A stretch of DNA of 37,311 nucleotides from positions 1 through 37,311 of the IMG/VR virus record IMGVR_UViG_3300038701_003207; one strand, 5' to 3'. The stretch comes from a virus. The notes below the pieces were generated by a model. The model made no database searches. It saw only the letters and a list, made by a program, of their open reading frames with translations, and had not been told where the DNA came from. The translations under genes and the position numbers were made by a program. Positions 13,319-21,666 of the stretch are shown here, one piece after another; positions within the stretch are counted from its first letter, which is position 1; the number at the start of each line of letters is the position of its first letter.

Positions 13319-14758
13319 ATGAAATTTGAATTAAGAGACTATCAAAAGGAATGTGTAGATACTATCCTTGCACAATTTAAAACTTTAAACTCTCAAATTG
13401 TTCAACTTCCAACAGGGGCAGGTAAGACGGTAATTCTTTGGCATGTCATCAAGGCTATGCAAAAGAAAGCCCTCATTGTCGCACCTACTCGCGAATTGAC
13501 TGAGCAGTTAGAGGAAACGGGAAGATCCGTTGTCAAATCGTGTGATATCTACCTAAAGAAGAAGTCCTATTGGCCTCACGACAAGAAGAACCTCATCATG
13601 ACTGTTCAGAGTGCTACTTTTGCCCAAAAGGGTGAGCGGATTAGCAACTTCAATGCTGAACTGCTAATAATTGATGAGGCACACCGTAGTAGGTCGAAGG
13701 GACTAGAGAACCTTATTCAGTACCATTTGGATAAAGGAGCAAAAGTTCTTGGTCTAACAGCTACACCCGAACGATTAGATGGCAAATCACTACTCGATAT
13801 ATACGAGGAGCTGACATTTCAAGTTAACCTGATGGAACTCATACATAAGGGACATTTAGTAGATTTAGAGTGCTACAAGGTGAAAACTCGGCAGAAGATT
13901 GACGAAATCAAATACTCCATGGGTGACATAGCCCCAAATATTCTGCGTAAGTTAGACGTAGACGCTCGTAACGAGATTATCCTAGACATATACCTTAACC
14001 GCTGTCCTGGTAAGAAGACTCTAGTGTTCTGCTTGAACGTAGAACATGCAGAGAAAATGGCAGACCAATTCCTAAATCACGGAATTAAAGCCGCTGCAAT
14101 CCATGGAGGGATGGGAAAGACATGGAGGAAAACAATACTGAAACTATACAGGCAAGGAGAGATCCAAGTCTTGTGCAACTGCCAGCTTCTAACAGAGGGA
14201 TTTGATGAACCAAGTATTGAATCTTTAATTCTATCACGTCCCACTAAATCTAAAACTCTTTACTGTCAAATGGTAGGTAGGGGAGTGCGCCCATATGCTC
14301 AAAAAGAAAAATGCCTACTTTTTGACCTTTCAGATGAAATTCATGATGTTTGTAACTTCAATGTATTAGGTGGTTTGCCAAATGGAGAAAACTTTGAATT
14401 TAAAGAAGGAGAAAAATTAACAGAAGCTTTTGAAAGAAAAAAATTATCTATTGAAGAAATTGGTTACGATGTTGAAGAGTTTCGTTTATATAAAGAAGAT
14501 CCTTTTAGTAAAAAAAAGGCAAGTGAATCACAAAAAAGCATAATGTGGCTTTACAACGTTCCCTTTCTTGACGACATTACCTATCTTCAAGCTGCATACT
14601 TATTATTTAAATCAAAATTACTGGAGAAACATGGCATCGATCCGAGAACGTATTGGGAAAAATGGAGAGAAGAGATTCCATTGCACGGTGAGGTTAAAAG
14701 GAATGAAAACATTAAGCGCCTCATTCAAAGATCACGAGACAGCTTACATTTGGGGTAA
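13319..14758 (+). CDS. Superfamily 2 DEAH-type helicase
   Basis: 479 residues. An ATP-driven DNA/RNA translocase of the SSL2/COG1061-like group common in phages. Motifs: Q-like DYQKECV (7-13), Walker A LPTGAGKT (30-37), TREL (57-60), DEAH (119-122), LTATP (146-150), motif IV region TLVFCLNVEH (234-243), motif V LTEGFDEP (291-298) and motif VI QMVGRGVRP (317-325). The last 130 residues are an unassigned helical extension, more AT-rich in DNA than the core, with 128 bases overlapping the integrase-like gene. AGGA precedes the ATG. Likely used in replication or recombination. Confidence 0.92.
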   Translation: MKFELRDYQKECVDTILAQFKTLNSQIVQLPTGAGKTVILWHVIKAMQKKALIVAPTRELTEQLEETGRSVVKSCDIYLKKKSYWPHDKKNLIMTVQSATFAQKGERISNFNAELLIIDEAHRSRSKGLENLIQYHLDKGAKVLGLTATPERLDGKSLLDIYEELTFQVNLMELIHKGHLVDLECYKVKTRQKIDEIKYSMGDIAPNILRKLDVDARNEIILDIYLNRCPGKKTLVFCLNVEHAEKMADQFLNHGIKAAAIHGGMGKTWRKTILKLYRQGEIQVLCNCQLLTEGFDEPSIESLILSRPTKSKTLYCQMVGRGVRPYAQKEKCLLFDLSDEIHDVCNFNVLGGLPNGENFEFKEGEKLTEAFERKKLSIEEIGYDVEEFRLYKEDPFSKKKASESQKSIMWLYNVPFLDDITYLQAAYLLFKSKLLEKHGIDPRTYWEKWREEIPLHGEVKRNENIKRLIQRSRDSLHLG

Positions 14759-15179
14759 ATACCAAGAAATGGTTTTAGGGGAAGTGAAAGATTTTTCCCC
14801 ACGAGACGGTGACCTATATACCTTAGCAGATGTAATGGAAGAAAAATACACTGAAACAGGACGTGAATATATAGAATCTATGGATTATTTTTCGTCTATC
14901 AGTGGATGCTCAATCAACGAACTTACTTATGAAAAACTCATGTGGCATGCAAAACTTTTATTGGAAACCCCCATTTACAGAGGTGGTGGCAATTCAAAAG
15001 ATGGAAAAAGAGGAGGAACAAAAAAACTTCCTCAACCTATGACTGTATTAAGGAAATTTGCTTATTTATCCTCTGCCATTAATCATATGATTAAAAAGGG
15101 GATTAACCTTGAAAATCATTGTCTCAAGGTTGTCTCTTATATAAGAAACATTGAAGAGAAGAGGAAAAAAAATGAATAA
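14631..15179 (+). CDS. Integrase-like DNA-binding protein lacking the catalytic domain
   Basis: 182 residues from ATG 14631, which has GGAG 6 bases upstream; the start lies 128 bases inside the helicase gene. The N-terminus (MASIRERIGKNGEKRFHCTV, RLKG) matches the arm-binding beta domain of phage tyrosine recombinases. Residues about 65-175 match the SAM-like core-binding domain (LADVMEEKYTE, SINELTYEKLMW, MTVLRKFAYLSSAINHMIK). The protein then stops after EEKRKKNE. The R...H-x-x-R...Y catalytic domain is absent and no remnant is visible downstream. It may be an accessory DNA-binding factor, a regulator, or a partner for a host integrase. Confidence 0.7.
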   Translation: MASIRERIGKNGEKRFHCTVRLKGMKTLSASFKDHETAYIWGKYQEMVLGEVKDFSPRDGDLYTLADVMEEKYTETGREYIESMDYFSSISGCSINELTYEKLMWHAKLLLETPIYRGGGNSKDGKRGGTKKLPQPMTVLRKFAYLSSAINHMIKKGINLENHCLKVVSYIRNIEEKRKKNE

Positions 15180-15345
15180 GAATGAACTTGAAGAACTACA
15201 CGATAAAATTGATTGGCACGACAGACAAGATTCTATAGAAGTTATTTGGGGTTTAATTGAGGATTTGGATATAAAAAACTCTTCAAAAAATGACTATATA
15301 GAATGCTTAGAAAATATAAAGAGAGAGATATCTGAGTTTATCTAA
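15172..15345 (+). CDS. Small acidic hypothetical protein
   Basis: 57 residues from ATG 15172, overlapping the last 8 bases of the integrase-like gene; the GAGGAAAA upstream serves as ribosome site. It is acidic and helical (LEELHDKIDWHDRQDSIEVI). Not recognised. Confidence 0.65.
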   Translation: MNKNELEELHDKIDWHDRQDSIEVIWGLIEDLDIKNSSKNDYIECLENIKREISEFI

Positions 15346-15462
15346 CGTCTGATAATCATAATTATGTCACAAATCTATAACTTTTATAGAAAAAAACCCT
15401 TCCATTTTTTTTCAGGTAATTCTATAGTCTCATCCTTTCTAACTCTCAACCAAAGAATCATC
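15346..15462 (+). promoter_or_regulatory. AT-rich intergenic segment with two small palindromes
   Basis: Two short inverted repeats are visible, ATAAT/ATTAT around CATA (near 15352) and CTATAA/TTATAG around CTT (near 15376). An ATG at 15364 opens a longer version of the next frame but has no ribosome site. No convincing promoter is seen. Confidence 0.3.
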
Positions 15463-15699
15463 GTGAAAAAATATTTACTCTTCTCACTTGTTATCACTTC
15501 TTCTTGCTTTGCAAATGTAATTGATTACAACTCTACCACTGGAACCTATAGACTTGACCAGTACGGGCACTCAGTCAACACAAAAGGGTCGAATTCTATT
15601 GATTCAAGCTTCTATACTCCAACACAGAAGGATCTTTCAGGTGACAGTGAGAATTCCCCAAACTATATGAAACAATCTCTAAGGAGAATAGAAAGATGA
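15463..15699 (+). CDS. Small predicted secreted or lipid-anchored protein
   Basis: 78 residues from GTG 15463. It opens with a clear signal peptide (basic VKKY, hydrophobic LLFSLVITSSCF, then A) and continues as a Ser/Thr/Asn/Tyr-rich mature part of about 60 residues. The cut could fall after CFA, or the Cys could be lipid-modified. The longer frame from 15364 would bury the signal. The ribosome site is weak. It may be an envelope or lysis-related protein or a superinfection factor; the sequence does not tell. Confidence 0.58.
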   Translation: MKKYLLFSLVITSSCFANVIDYNSTTGTYRLDQYGHSVNTKGSNSIDSSFYTPTQKDLSGDSENSPNYMKQSLRRIER

Positions 15700-15830
15700 A
15701 AAAATTACTTAGATTTCTACTTAGAAAATTCAAGAAAAATAAGACTGAAAGTTCTCTGAGTAGGCTTACCCAGAGAACGAATTGGAGAGATGATCCTAAT
15801 CATATTCTGTATAGAAGGGACTTTTTTTAA
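15696..15830 (+). CDS. Very small basic protein
   Basis: 44 residues from ATG 15696, overlapping the previous stop (ATGA), with AAGGAG upstream. It begins MKKLLRFLLRKFKKNKTESS, a short cationic amphipathic helix, then an Arg/Asp-rich tail. The stop overlaps the stop of the convergent gene at 15827 by four bases. A strong palindrome (15751-15778) lies inside it. Unrecognised; cationic amphipathic peptides can act on membranes. Confidence 0.6.
   Translation: MKKLLRFLLRKFKKNKTESSLSRLTQRTNWRDDPNHILYRRDFF
15751..15778. repeat. 28-bp palindrome inside the small basic gene
   Basis: Arms GTTCTCTG (15751-15758) and CAGAGAAC (15771-15778) enclose a second GTA/TAC stem with a GGCT loop. It would form a strong hairpin near the meeting point of convergent transcripts and may attenuate them or be an operator. 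Confidence 0.6.
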
Positions 15831-16339
15831 ACTCTAGAATTACTTTCCACCTCTAGATTCTTCACTTGTTCAGCTAAGCTTTTCGTTTCTCCCACAACAA
15901 AATCCCATGTCTTATAGGTAGGATCTGGGATAAAAACTGATTTTCCAAGAATAGATTCCATCTTTTCTCTGTGTTTTTTCATTATATCTCCAAGTGAAGG
16001 GACCACATCGCCAGAGTGAGAACAGTCAAAACCTATCAAATGAGTTTTTTCATCCAGTACTTTATGAAATGTAAGTCCACCGTGAACCCTAAGTTTGTCC
16101 CAATCTTTATATTTCGTTTGATATAAAGGGTGACTTTCTGGTATCTCCACATATCCGCATAGATAGCCTCCAAATAAATGATCTAGATTAAAGCCTTCAT
16201 AACCTAAAACTCTTATGATTCTACACTTGACCCCTTTGTGCTCGAATTCTAAAAAATCTGGCTCCTCCAACCAAGGGCCCTTTCCAAAGAATTTTTCTTG
16301 AGTTTCTTTTGTTATGTTTGTGGGTTCAAATATGCTCAT
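15827..16339 (-). CDS. Conserved phage hypothetical with HGGLTF and GFDCxHxGD motifs
   Basis: 170 residues. LCGYVEIPESHPLYQTKYKD, VHGGLTFH, LIGFDCSHSGD and the C-terminal WDFVVGETKSLAEQ are the conserved blocks of a phage protein found in many unrelated genomes. Its biochemical function is not known to me. The Cys/His/Asp cluster might bind metal. It overlaps the convergent small gene by 4 bases and lies three bases after the gene at 16343. Confidence 0.82.
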   Translation of the reverse strand: MSIFEPTNITKETQEKFFGKGPWLEEPDFLEFEHKGVKCRIIRVLGYEGFNLDHLFGGYLCGYVEIPESHPLYQTKYKDWDKLRVHGGLTFHKVLDEKTHLIGFDCSHSGDVVPSLGDIMKKHREKMESILGKSVFIPDPTYKTWDFVVGETKSLAEQVKNLEVESNSRV

Positions 16340-16342
16340 TTA

Positions 16343-16555
16343 CTATTTTCTCTCCATTTCAATCTTAAGAAGCCTTTCGTGGAAGTCCTTCATCTCTGCC
16401 CTGATTGCTTCTTTAAACTCTTTCATCTCCTGGTGAATGATTTTCCAATCTTCACGAGATTCCTTACGGAACCACCAAATGATTCCAAATACTGTAAGCA
16501 GCATAAAGAAATGAGACCCAATAATAGTAACTATTTGAATCCATATATCTGTCAT
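16343..16555 (-). CDS. Small membrane coiled-coil protein, DFHGRL family, copy 3
   Basis: 70 residues from ATG 16555, chosen because AAGGAG lies 6 bases ahead (an upstream TTG abuts it). An N-terminal membrane helix (IIGSHFFMLLTVFGIIWWF) is followed by a charged coiled coil ending AEMKDFHERLLKIEMERK, a diverged version of the tail in the genes at 3595, 3792 and 23128. It is expressed on the minus strand from an extended -10 at 16581 after the fibre-operon terminator. Confidence 0.78.
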   Translation of the reverse strand: MTDIWIQIVTIIGSHFFMLLTVFGIIWWFRKESREDWKIIHQEMKEFKEAIRAEMKDFHERLLKIEMERK

Positions 16556-16580
16556 AGACAACTCCTTGTTAGATATTTAC

Positions 16581-16586
16581 ATTATA
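16581..16586 (-). promoter_or_regulatory. Extended -10 promoter for the 16555 gene
   Basis: Minus-strand TGTTATAAT (perfect TATAAT with TGN) lies between the terminator at 16601 and ATG 16555. No -35 is evident because the upstream DNA is the terminator T-tract. The other DFHGRL cassette at 3563 also uses an extended -10. Confidence 0.55.
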
Positions 16587-16600
16587 ACACATCTATAGAA

Positions 16601-16625
16601 AAAAAAAAGCCCTCCGAAGAGGGCT
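16601..16625 (-). terminator. Terminator of the fibre operon
   Basis: Minus-strand AGCCCTC/GAGGGCT stem with a TTCG tetraloop followed by a run of about ten T. It ends the unit that begins at 22859. Confidence 0.92.
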
Positions 16626-16640
16626 CAACTAACAAGGAAT

Positions 16641-16811
16641 CTACTCCTCGGAATGGGGAGTGAGATCTACATCCAATCCTGTCACATCTTCTATTTTATT
16701 TTCAACTGCTTCTTCAATAATGTTGTCGTCTTCTAATCCAACTTTCTTGTTTAGGTATTGGCAGCCACCACTAATGAGTGCTAAGACTAACATCCCTATG
16801 CATATGTACAT
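16641..16811 (-). CDS. Small lipoprotein-like or membrane protein at the fibre operon end
   Basis: 56 residues from ATG 16811 with AGGAG 8 bases upstream. A hydrophobic N-terminus (MYICIGMLVLALISGGC) looks like a lipoprotein signal with an imperfect lipobox. It is followed by an acidic tail with GLEDDN, EEAVENKIEDVTG and DVDLTPHSEE. The tail pattern (EE..E..IE..TGLD.DLTP.S) recurs in small phage proteins, sometimes close to lysis genes. It might be a spanin-like or lysis-associated lipoprotein. Confidence 0.68.
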   Translation of the reverse strand: MYICIGMLVLALISGGCQYLNKKVGLEDDNIIEEAVENKIEDVTGLDVDLTPHSEE

Positions 16812-16821
16812 GATTTTTCTC

Positions 16822-17064
16822 CTAGACCATCTTCTTAACAGATCCAATAATTTTTTTCTTAGCATCAAGAGACCCTGCGTTATATTCCTTCATCTTTTTC
16901 TCATATAACTCATCACACCCTTTTTTAAATGCAATTATTTCGTTTTTCTTCTCTTCATCATTCATGATTAAAGCTTCTAGGATAGCCTCATTTGAGAATC
17001 TATTTTTCCAGCAATAGAGTTTTTTTAGTTTTTTGGAAAATTCTTCTTGTGAATAAATATCCAT
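16822..17064 (-). CDS. Hypothetical charged protein
   Basis: 80 residues, Lys/Glu-rich and helical, with no membrane segment. AGGTGG precedes ATG 17064. It is between the last fibre gene and the lipoprotein-like gene. Not recognised. Confidence 0.68.
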   Translation of the reverse strand: MDIYSQEEFSKKLKKLYCWKNRFSNEAILEALIMNDEEKKNEIIAFKKGCDELYEKKMKEYNAGSLDAKKKIIGSVKKMV

Positions 17065-17072
17065 TTTTCCAC

Positions 17073-18746
17073 CTAGGTGTTAATTGCGTAATATAAGTAA
17101 CCAGATAATTGGCGAGTTCCGTTCACAAAATCTGCGTTTTGAATCGGGCTTGACGTGGTAACTGTATTCTGAACATCTCTAGGAGTAAAAACTTGTCCAC
17201 CAGTATTTATTTCACACCCACAATATGTTCCACCTCCCGCTATATCCAAACGCATAATACCGAAATTTCCACCAAGTGCTGAAGAGAAAGGCATTATGAC
17301 TTGTGTTGCAACAGCCCCTGCTCCATCAGTACCCCCATCTCCAGAAATCACAAAATTTGAGAAACAATACCCATCTTTTTGTATTTTATAAGTGTAGTTA
17401 AAAGAAGTAAATGTAGGAGCTGTCCCTCCGTTATCCTGGATATATGAGGCAGTTCCCGCCCCGAACGTAGCCTGAAGGACGGTAAAAATCCTTTGTTCTT
17501 GGTATTCCCCTATTCCATCTTGAACATCTAGAGTTTGCACTGTCCAATCATCACTTGCAGACATTTGCATTCTGAAAGACCCTACACAAAGACAAGGCTG
17601 AGAAGCATAGTCAGCTTCTGTAATGTTGTCAAAAGAGAAGAAAGACCCTTGCGTATCCGCTACTGCATCATCTGGAGCTCCAATACTTCCTACAGAAGGA
17701 GCTACTTGACGATGAGGGATTCTGGAGATCATAAATGCTATGTCTGGTTCTAGGTTTGTTCCAGGATCAGAGTTTCTAACCGCATAAATAAAGAAAGGAA
17801 TATCAGATGCATAGGCAACACTAGTTGTTAATCCAAAAAGATTATTAACTATCTCAGAGGCCCCATTGTCATCAATGAAGCTTTGATTAGCTGTGACTTC
17901 ATATTTGACTAACTGCCCTGGATTATCTGCATCTTGAAGCCAAACAATTCCAGGGTTACTTCCAGAAAGAGCCGTTCCATCATGTCCATGAATGGTAAAC
18001 GTGCCCGTTCCAACGGTATAGGTGATTCCTAGATTAGAGAAAGTTGGCTGTATTCCTCCTAAAGACTGTACATACCCATCCGCATCTACAAGAAAAGAAT
18101 TATCATCAAAACTTGAAAGTCCTGCATCGTTAGTATTCCCTGGTGCTCCCGTTCTATCTGATGATACTTGTACTTCTATATTGTACGCATTAGCAGCTCT
18201 TGAGTGTGTCGCTATCGGAGAGTTGAGATTCGTCGCATTTGCTACAGTGTTTCCTGAAATAGTGATTAATCCAGCACCATCTGGCAAAACAGGATCTGTT
18301 CCAGGAGCTGTATTGAAATCAACATCAACGCTATCGATTCCAGCTCCACCACCACTCATGGAGATAGTGACTGTATTGCCAGGCCCTTGACCCGTAACAG
18401 AAATACCAGCTCCACCGAGTATCTCAACCTCTCCAAACCCATCTGGAACAACATTTGGGGCTCCATCATCTGTTTCTATGTTTACAAGAGGGCCAGTTCC
18501 TCCGCCTCCTCCAAACATAACCCAAGTCGCATCACCATTTGACTCATAACGAATAAGCTTCCAAAATTCTCCTTCTTCTGCAGGTGCTGTAGCTTCTTTA
18601 TTTACTCTCCATTCACACCATAAAGGAAATTTCTTATCTTCAGTTGTTGGGCGTCTCGGGGCCTGAACAGAGGGAACAGTTGCAAGTCTTCCATCAGCGT
18701 AGGATAAAGTGTCTATGTTTTGTCCAGGAACTCCAAATCTAGTCAT
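17073..18746 (-). CDS. Large tail fibre/receptor-binding protein
   Basis: 557 residues. After an N-terminal anchor there is a WVMFGGGGGTGP linker (about 75-86), then Gly/Asp/Thr-rich beta repeats (GISVTGQGPGNTVTISMSGG) and a larger C-terminal beta domain with several Cys (CLCVGSF, YCGCEI). Composition and position at the end of the fibre cassette support a virion adhesin. No enzymatic motif is seen. It has an AGAGG site before the ATG. Confidence 0.75.
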   Translation of the reverse strand: MTRFGVPGQNIDTLSYADGRLATVPSVQAPRRPTTEDKKFPLWCEWRVNKEATAPAEEGEFWKLIRYESNGDATWVMFGGGGGTGPLVNIETDDGAPNVVPDGFGEVEILGGAGISVTGQGPGNTVTISMSGGGAGIDSVDVDFNTAPGTDPVLPDGAGLITISGNTVANATNLNSPIATHSRAANAYNIEVQVSSDRTGAPGNTNDAGLSSFDDNSFLVDADGYVQSLGGIQPTFSNLGITYTVGTGTFTIHGHDGTALSGSNPGIVWLQDADNPGQLVKYEVTANQSFIDDNGASEIVNNLFGLTTSVAYASDIPFFIYAVRNSDPGTNLEPDIAFMISRIPHRQVAPSVGSIGAPDDAVADTQGSFFSFDNITEADYASQPCLCVGSFRMQMSASDDWTVQTLDVQDGIGEYQEQRIFTVLQATFGAGTASYIQDNGGTAPTFTSFNYTYKIQKDGYCFSNFVISGDGGTDGAGAVATQVIMPFSSALGGNFGIMRLDIAGGGTYCGCEINTGGQVFTPRDVQNTVTTSSPIQNADFVNGTRQLSGYLYYAINT

Positions 18747-18761
18747 TCAATGAACCTCTTT

Positions 18762-20519
18762 TCAAATTCTAAATGCGGTAAGTCTTCCATAAACAGACAA
18801 GGCTCCAAGTGAAAAAGTACTTTGGGCAACTAAATACACAGTCGTTGTAGAAGAAATATTTAAAATATAATTTGGGATACTTAAAGTTGCTACTCCCAGA
18901 ACAAATGAGGCATCAAGAAATACACCGGAAACACTATTATCACCTAAAGTTCCTTGCGTAGCACTAGTAGTACTAATAGATATTATCTGAGGACCTGTTA
19001 CCGTAGGATTACCAACCATCTCAGTGAGAGCTGAAATGCACCATCTCCCAGGAGTTAAAACTATACTTGTTACATTAAGTGGAGTGTTGGACGTCATTGC
19101 CGAGGCAGAGCCTGGAGCTACTGTTGCCTCTTCTACGGGTTGATTTTTTGTCTCCCACAAAATTGCATATTCATCACTTCCCATGTATTTTATGGCTACT
19201 GCGCCGTAGTTAGTATCGATTGTATAAGAGGTTGCCCCATCAATTGTCGGCGTGCCAGAAGCTGTGGTAATAGTGATATTGTTTGTGCCAGCAGCACCGC
19301 TTTCATCTTTAAAAACGACCACCTGATCTTCATTATTGTCATTGCTTTCAGGTAGATTAAATGTCCTAGCTGAAGAGGTATCCGTTACACCTACATAATA
19401 ATCATTAACATCTAACGTAGTTCCAGCGTCATATTGAGAACTTCTCATTACGTTCCCTTGAGTACCTATTCCAGATACCCAAAAAAGTCCCTCTTCAAAT
19501 AATAAGGCAGTCCCCACCTCATTTTCAGTCACGGTATTATAAAGCTCCCACACTTGAGAAGAGCTAGAAGTATTAGCAGCTATTGAATATGGCGCGCCAT
19601 TATGGAAAACACAATTTGCTAATATTCCAGCATTCCCTTCCTCCATTGAACTATTGTGGATAATAGCTCCTGCCACACCAGCTACAAAAGAGCAATTGTA
19701 TGCTGATAAACTAGTGCCTGGACCTACCTCTACTTTTCCACAGCGATTGACATTTTTTAATGTTATATCACCAGTAAAAGTAAAATATGCTGGTGACTCA
19801 TGATAACAATCGTACATTTTTAAAGAGCCGGTACCCGTCCCTATGAATCTAACGGCATCGCTTCCTTCAAAAGTACAATTTGAAAAAGTTAATGCTGTGT
19901 TATCCGTCGTAACATTTACAAATGCGCCAGTACCTGAATTTCCAAAATAGCAATTATCAAAAAACCATATATCTATAACACCTCCTGAAAAGGTGTCTCC
20001 ATCATCCGTGGTATTTAAAAAAGCGATATTGTTAAAACCAAATACCCCATTTGTAGCTGGAGTGTGAGTTCCTGTTATAGTAGTTACATGAGGAGTGATA
20101 ACTCCTCCTGAAGGATAAGGATAACACTCTCCAACAATCAGAGCTCCATCTGGAATACTAAGATCCTCTGTGTATGTACCAGCTCTTACATAAATCATTC
20201 TAGGAGCTGAAAAAGTCATCCCATCAGATGCAGCTTGCGTTAATGCGGCTTGAATTGTTGAAAAAGTTCCTCTTAAACCTACAGTAGAAGAAGAGTCTAC
20301 AACATATTGAGAAGTCCACGTTCTATTTTCCCAAAATAATTGGCCGCCTGTATTATTGGTTCTCATAACTGGAACTGTTCCAGCTTGCTCACCTAACACA
20401 TCAATTGAACTGCCAGTTATTGCAGCCCCATCATCAGGAGTTAGAGTTACATCTCCTCCTTCTCCTGGACCTAATACTAAGTCTAATTCACCCGAATATG
20501 GGTTATATTTCATTGCCAT
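18762..20519 (-). CDS. Tailspike-like beta-helix protein
   Basis: 585 residues. The N-terminal 100 residues include the common phage fibre start (MAMKYNPYSGELDLVLGPG). Residues about 95-340 show the right-handed parallel beta-helix pattern (pectate lyase-like: LSIPDGALIVGE, FNNIAFLNTTDDGDTF, NCTFEGSDAVRF, NCVFHNGAPYSI). A C-terminal jelly-roll-like domain follows, joined by a linker (VEEATVAPGSA). It probably binds or cuts host surface glycans. Catalytic residues cannot be assigned by eye. Confidence 0.78.
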   Translation of the reverse strand: MAMKYNPYSGELDLVLGPGEGGDVTLTPDDGAAITGSSIDVLGEQAGTVPVMRTNNTGGQLFWENRTWTSQYVVDSSSTVGLRGTFSTIQAALTQAASDGMTFSAPRMIYVRAGTYTEDLSIPDGALIVGECYPYPSGGVITPHVTTITGTHTPATNGVFGFNNIAFLNTTDDGDTFSGGVIDIWFFDNCYFGNSGTGAFVNVTTDNTALTFSNCTFEGSDAVRFIGTGTGSLKMYDCYHESPAYFTFTGDITLKNVNRCGKVEVGPGTSLSAYNCSFVAGVAGAIIHNSSMEEGNAGILANCVFHNGAPYSIAANTSSSSQVWELYNTVTENEVGTALLFEEGLFWVSGIGTQGNVMRSSQYDAGTTLDVNDYYVGVTDTSSARTFNLPESNDNNEDQVVVFKDESGAAGTNNITITTASGTPTIDGATSYTIDTNYGAVAIKYMGSDEYAILWETKNQPVEEATVAPGSASAMTSNTPLNVTSIVLTPGRWCISALTEMVGNPTVTGPQIISISTTSATQGTLGDNSVSGVFLDASFVLGVATLSIPNYILNISSTTTVYLVAQSTFSLGALSVYGRLTAFRI

Positions 20520-20528
20520 TATTTTTCC

Positions 20529-20828
20529 TTACGAATAGGTGTAATTCGTTCTCTCATCCCACTCAAATTCATATTCAGAACTCGCATTTCCATTTTCATT
20601 TTGTGGCCAAGTCAAAGATGTCACACTATTATTACCGTCCCATGTTAGGAATTGAATCTGCCACTTTGTAACAGAAGTTGGAGTACCAACTTTAGCTCTT
20701 CCAATGTAAATTGGATTTCCGCTTGCATCATTTTGCGCTCTAAGAGAGACTTCAGAGTCCTGAACAATAAATTCTCTTCTATCTTTCGCGCCATACTTGA
20801 AGGGTCTATTTTGTCTTCCTACTGCCAT
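20529..20828 (-). CDS. Conserved short virion/fibre-associated protein
   Basis: 99 residues. IYIGRAKVGTPTSVTKWQI, then LTWDGNNSVTSLTWP and EYEFEWDERTNYTYS, are recognisable as a short phage virion protein that occurs beside fibre genes. All-beta. Role in the fibre or baseplate is likely but not defined. Confidence 0.75.
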   Translation of the reverse strand: MAVGRQNRPFKYGAKDRREFIVQDSEVSLRAQNDASGNPIYIGRAKVGTPTSVTKWQIQFLTWDGNNSVTSLTWPQNENGNASSEYEFEWDERTNYTYS

Positions 20829-20829
20829 T

Positions 20830-21666
20830 TTATGTTCTCGCTGTAGTGAATTTTTGATACATTCTGCAATAATCTACTTGAAATGTTCTTGCCGTGGTCC
20901 CTACTTGCTCATCGATTCCAAAATGTAATCCAGCAGCTGATGGAATATTGGTAGCCGATGTCCCGATAGATGTCCCATTAACAAAAAATTCAACACTTGT
21001 TGCTGCTGCATTGACTTCAATAGCCAAGAGGTACCAAGTTCCCCCTACTACCGCTACCGCTGAATTTACATCTGTTACTGATCCACTATTTTCAGTTCTT
21101 CCAACCCACTGACCACTGTTGACGTTGTCTCGGTAGTAAAGATAAATCCCGTTATCATGAAAAGATGAATTGAAAGCATCTCCGAAACCAGCTGTTACAT
21201 CAAAACGGTTTGTACCATCTGAGAGGGTGGGAACATTAACGATTCCTTCCCACCGAAGAAATCCACCACCAAAAGCGATAGCGTCTTGTCTTCTTTCTCC
21301 TCTAAGAGCAGCAGCTCCCGTTCCAGCAGCCGTTAACTCTGTGATTCCAGGGTGATTTGAAGCACCAGCAATTTGAGCCACAGCAGATCCTGAACCGGTA
21401 GTAGCACTTTGCCAAGGAGCGTCTCCTAAAAGGAAGTCATCTTCAAAAATTGTATAATTTGAAGCAGTTGCCCATTCAGGTACTCCATCATTATCTACAA
21501 AAAGACGATCTCCATTTTGACCAATTCCTAATTTCGCAAGAGAGTTAGAGGCATCTGAATAAAGAATATCCCCTTTAGTATAGGTGCTCTGTCCTGTTCC
21601 TCCTTCTGTTGGAACTACAGGAACAGTAATTGAGCTCCCCCCTCCTCCTCTGAAAACTCCACTCAT
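20830..21666 (-). CDS. Fibre protein with a lectin-like (LamG/concanavalin) domain
   Basis: 278 residues. The N-terminal fibre linker VPTEGGTGQSTYTKGDILYS is a classic phage tail repeat, followed by NGDRLFVDNDGVPEW. From about residue 75 a concanavalin-like beta sandwich follows, with VEFFVNGTSIGTSATNIPS and a final DYCRMYQKF. It is predicted to bind glycans. The stop at 20830 lies one base upstream of the start of the next gene at 20828. Confidence 0.76.
   Translation of the reverse strand: MSGVFRGGGGSSITVPVVPTEGGTGQSTYTKGDILYSDASNSLAKLGIGQNGDRLFVDNDGVPEWATASNYTIFEDDFLLGDAPWQSATTGSGSAVAQIAGASNHPGITELTAAGTGAAALRGERRQDAIAFGGGFLRWEGIVNVPTLSDGTNRFDVTAGFGDAFNSSFHDNGIYLYYRDNVNSGQWVGRTENSGSVTDVNSAVAVVGGTWYLLAIEVNAAATSVEFFVNGTSIGTSATNIPSAAGLHFGIDEQVGTTARTFQVDYCRMYQKFTTART

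Noticed and set aside
15827-16339. An endolysin, because it lies near small membrane genes
   Set aside because: Its HGGLTF and GFDC-H-GD blocks match a widespread phage protein of unknown function, not a known cell-wall hydrolase.
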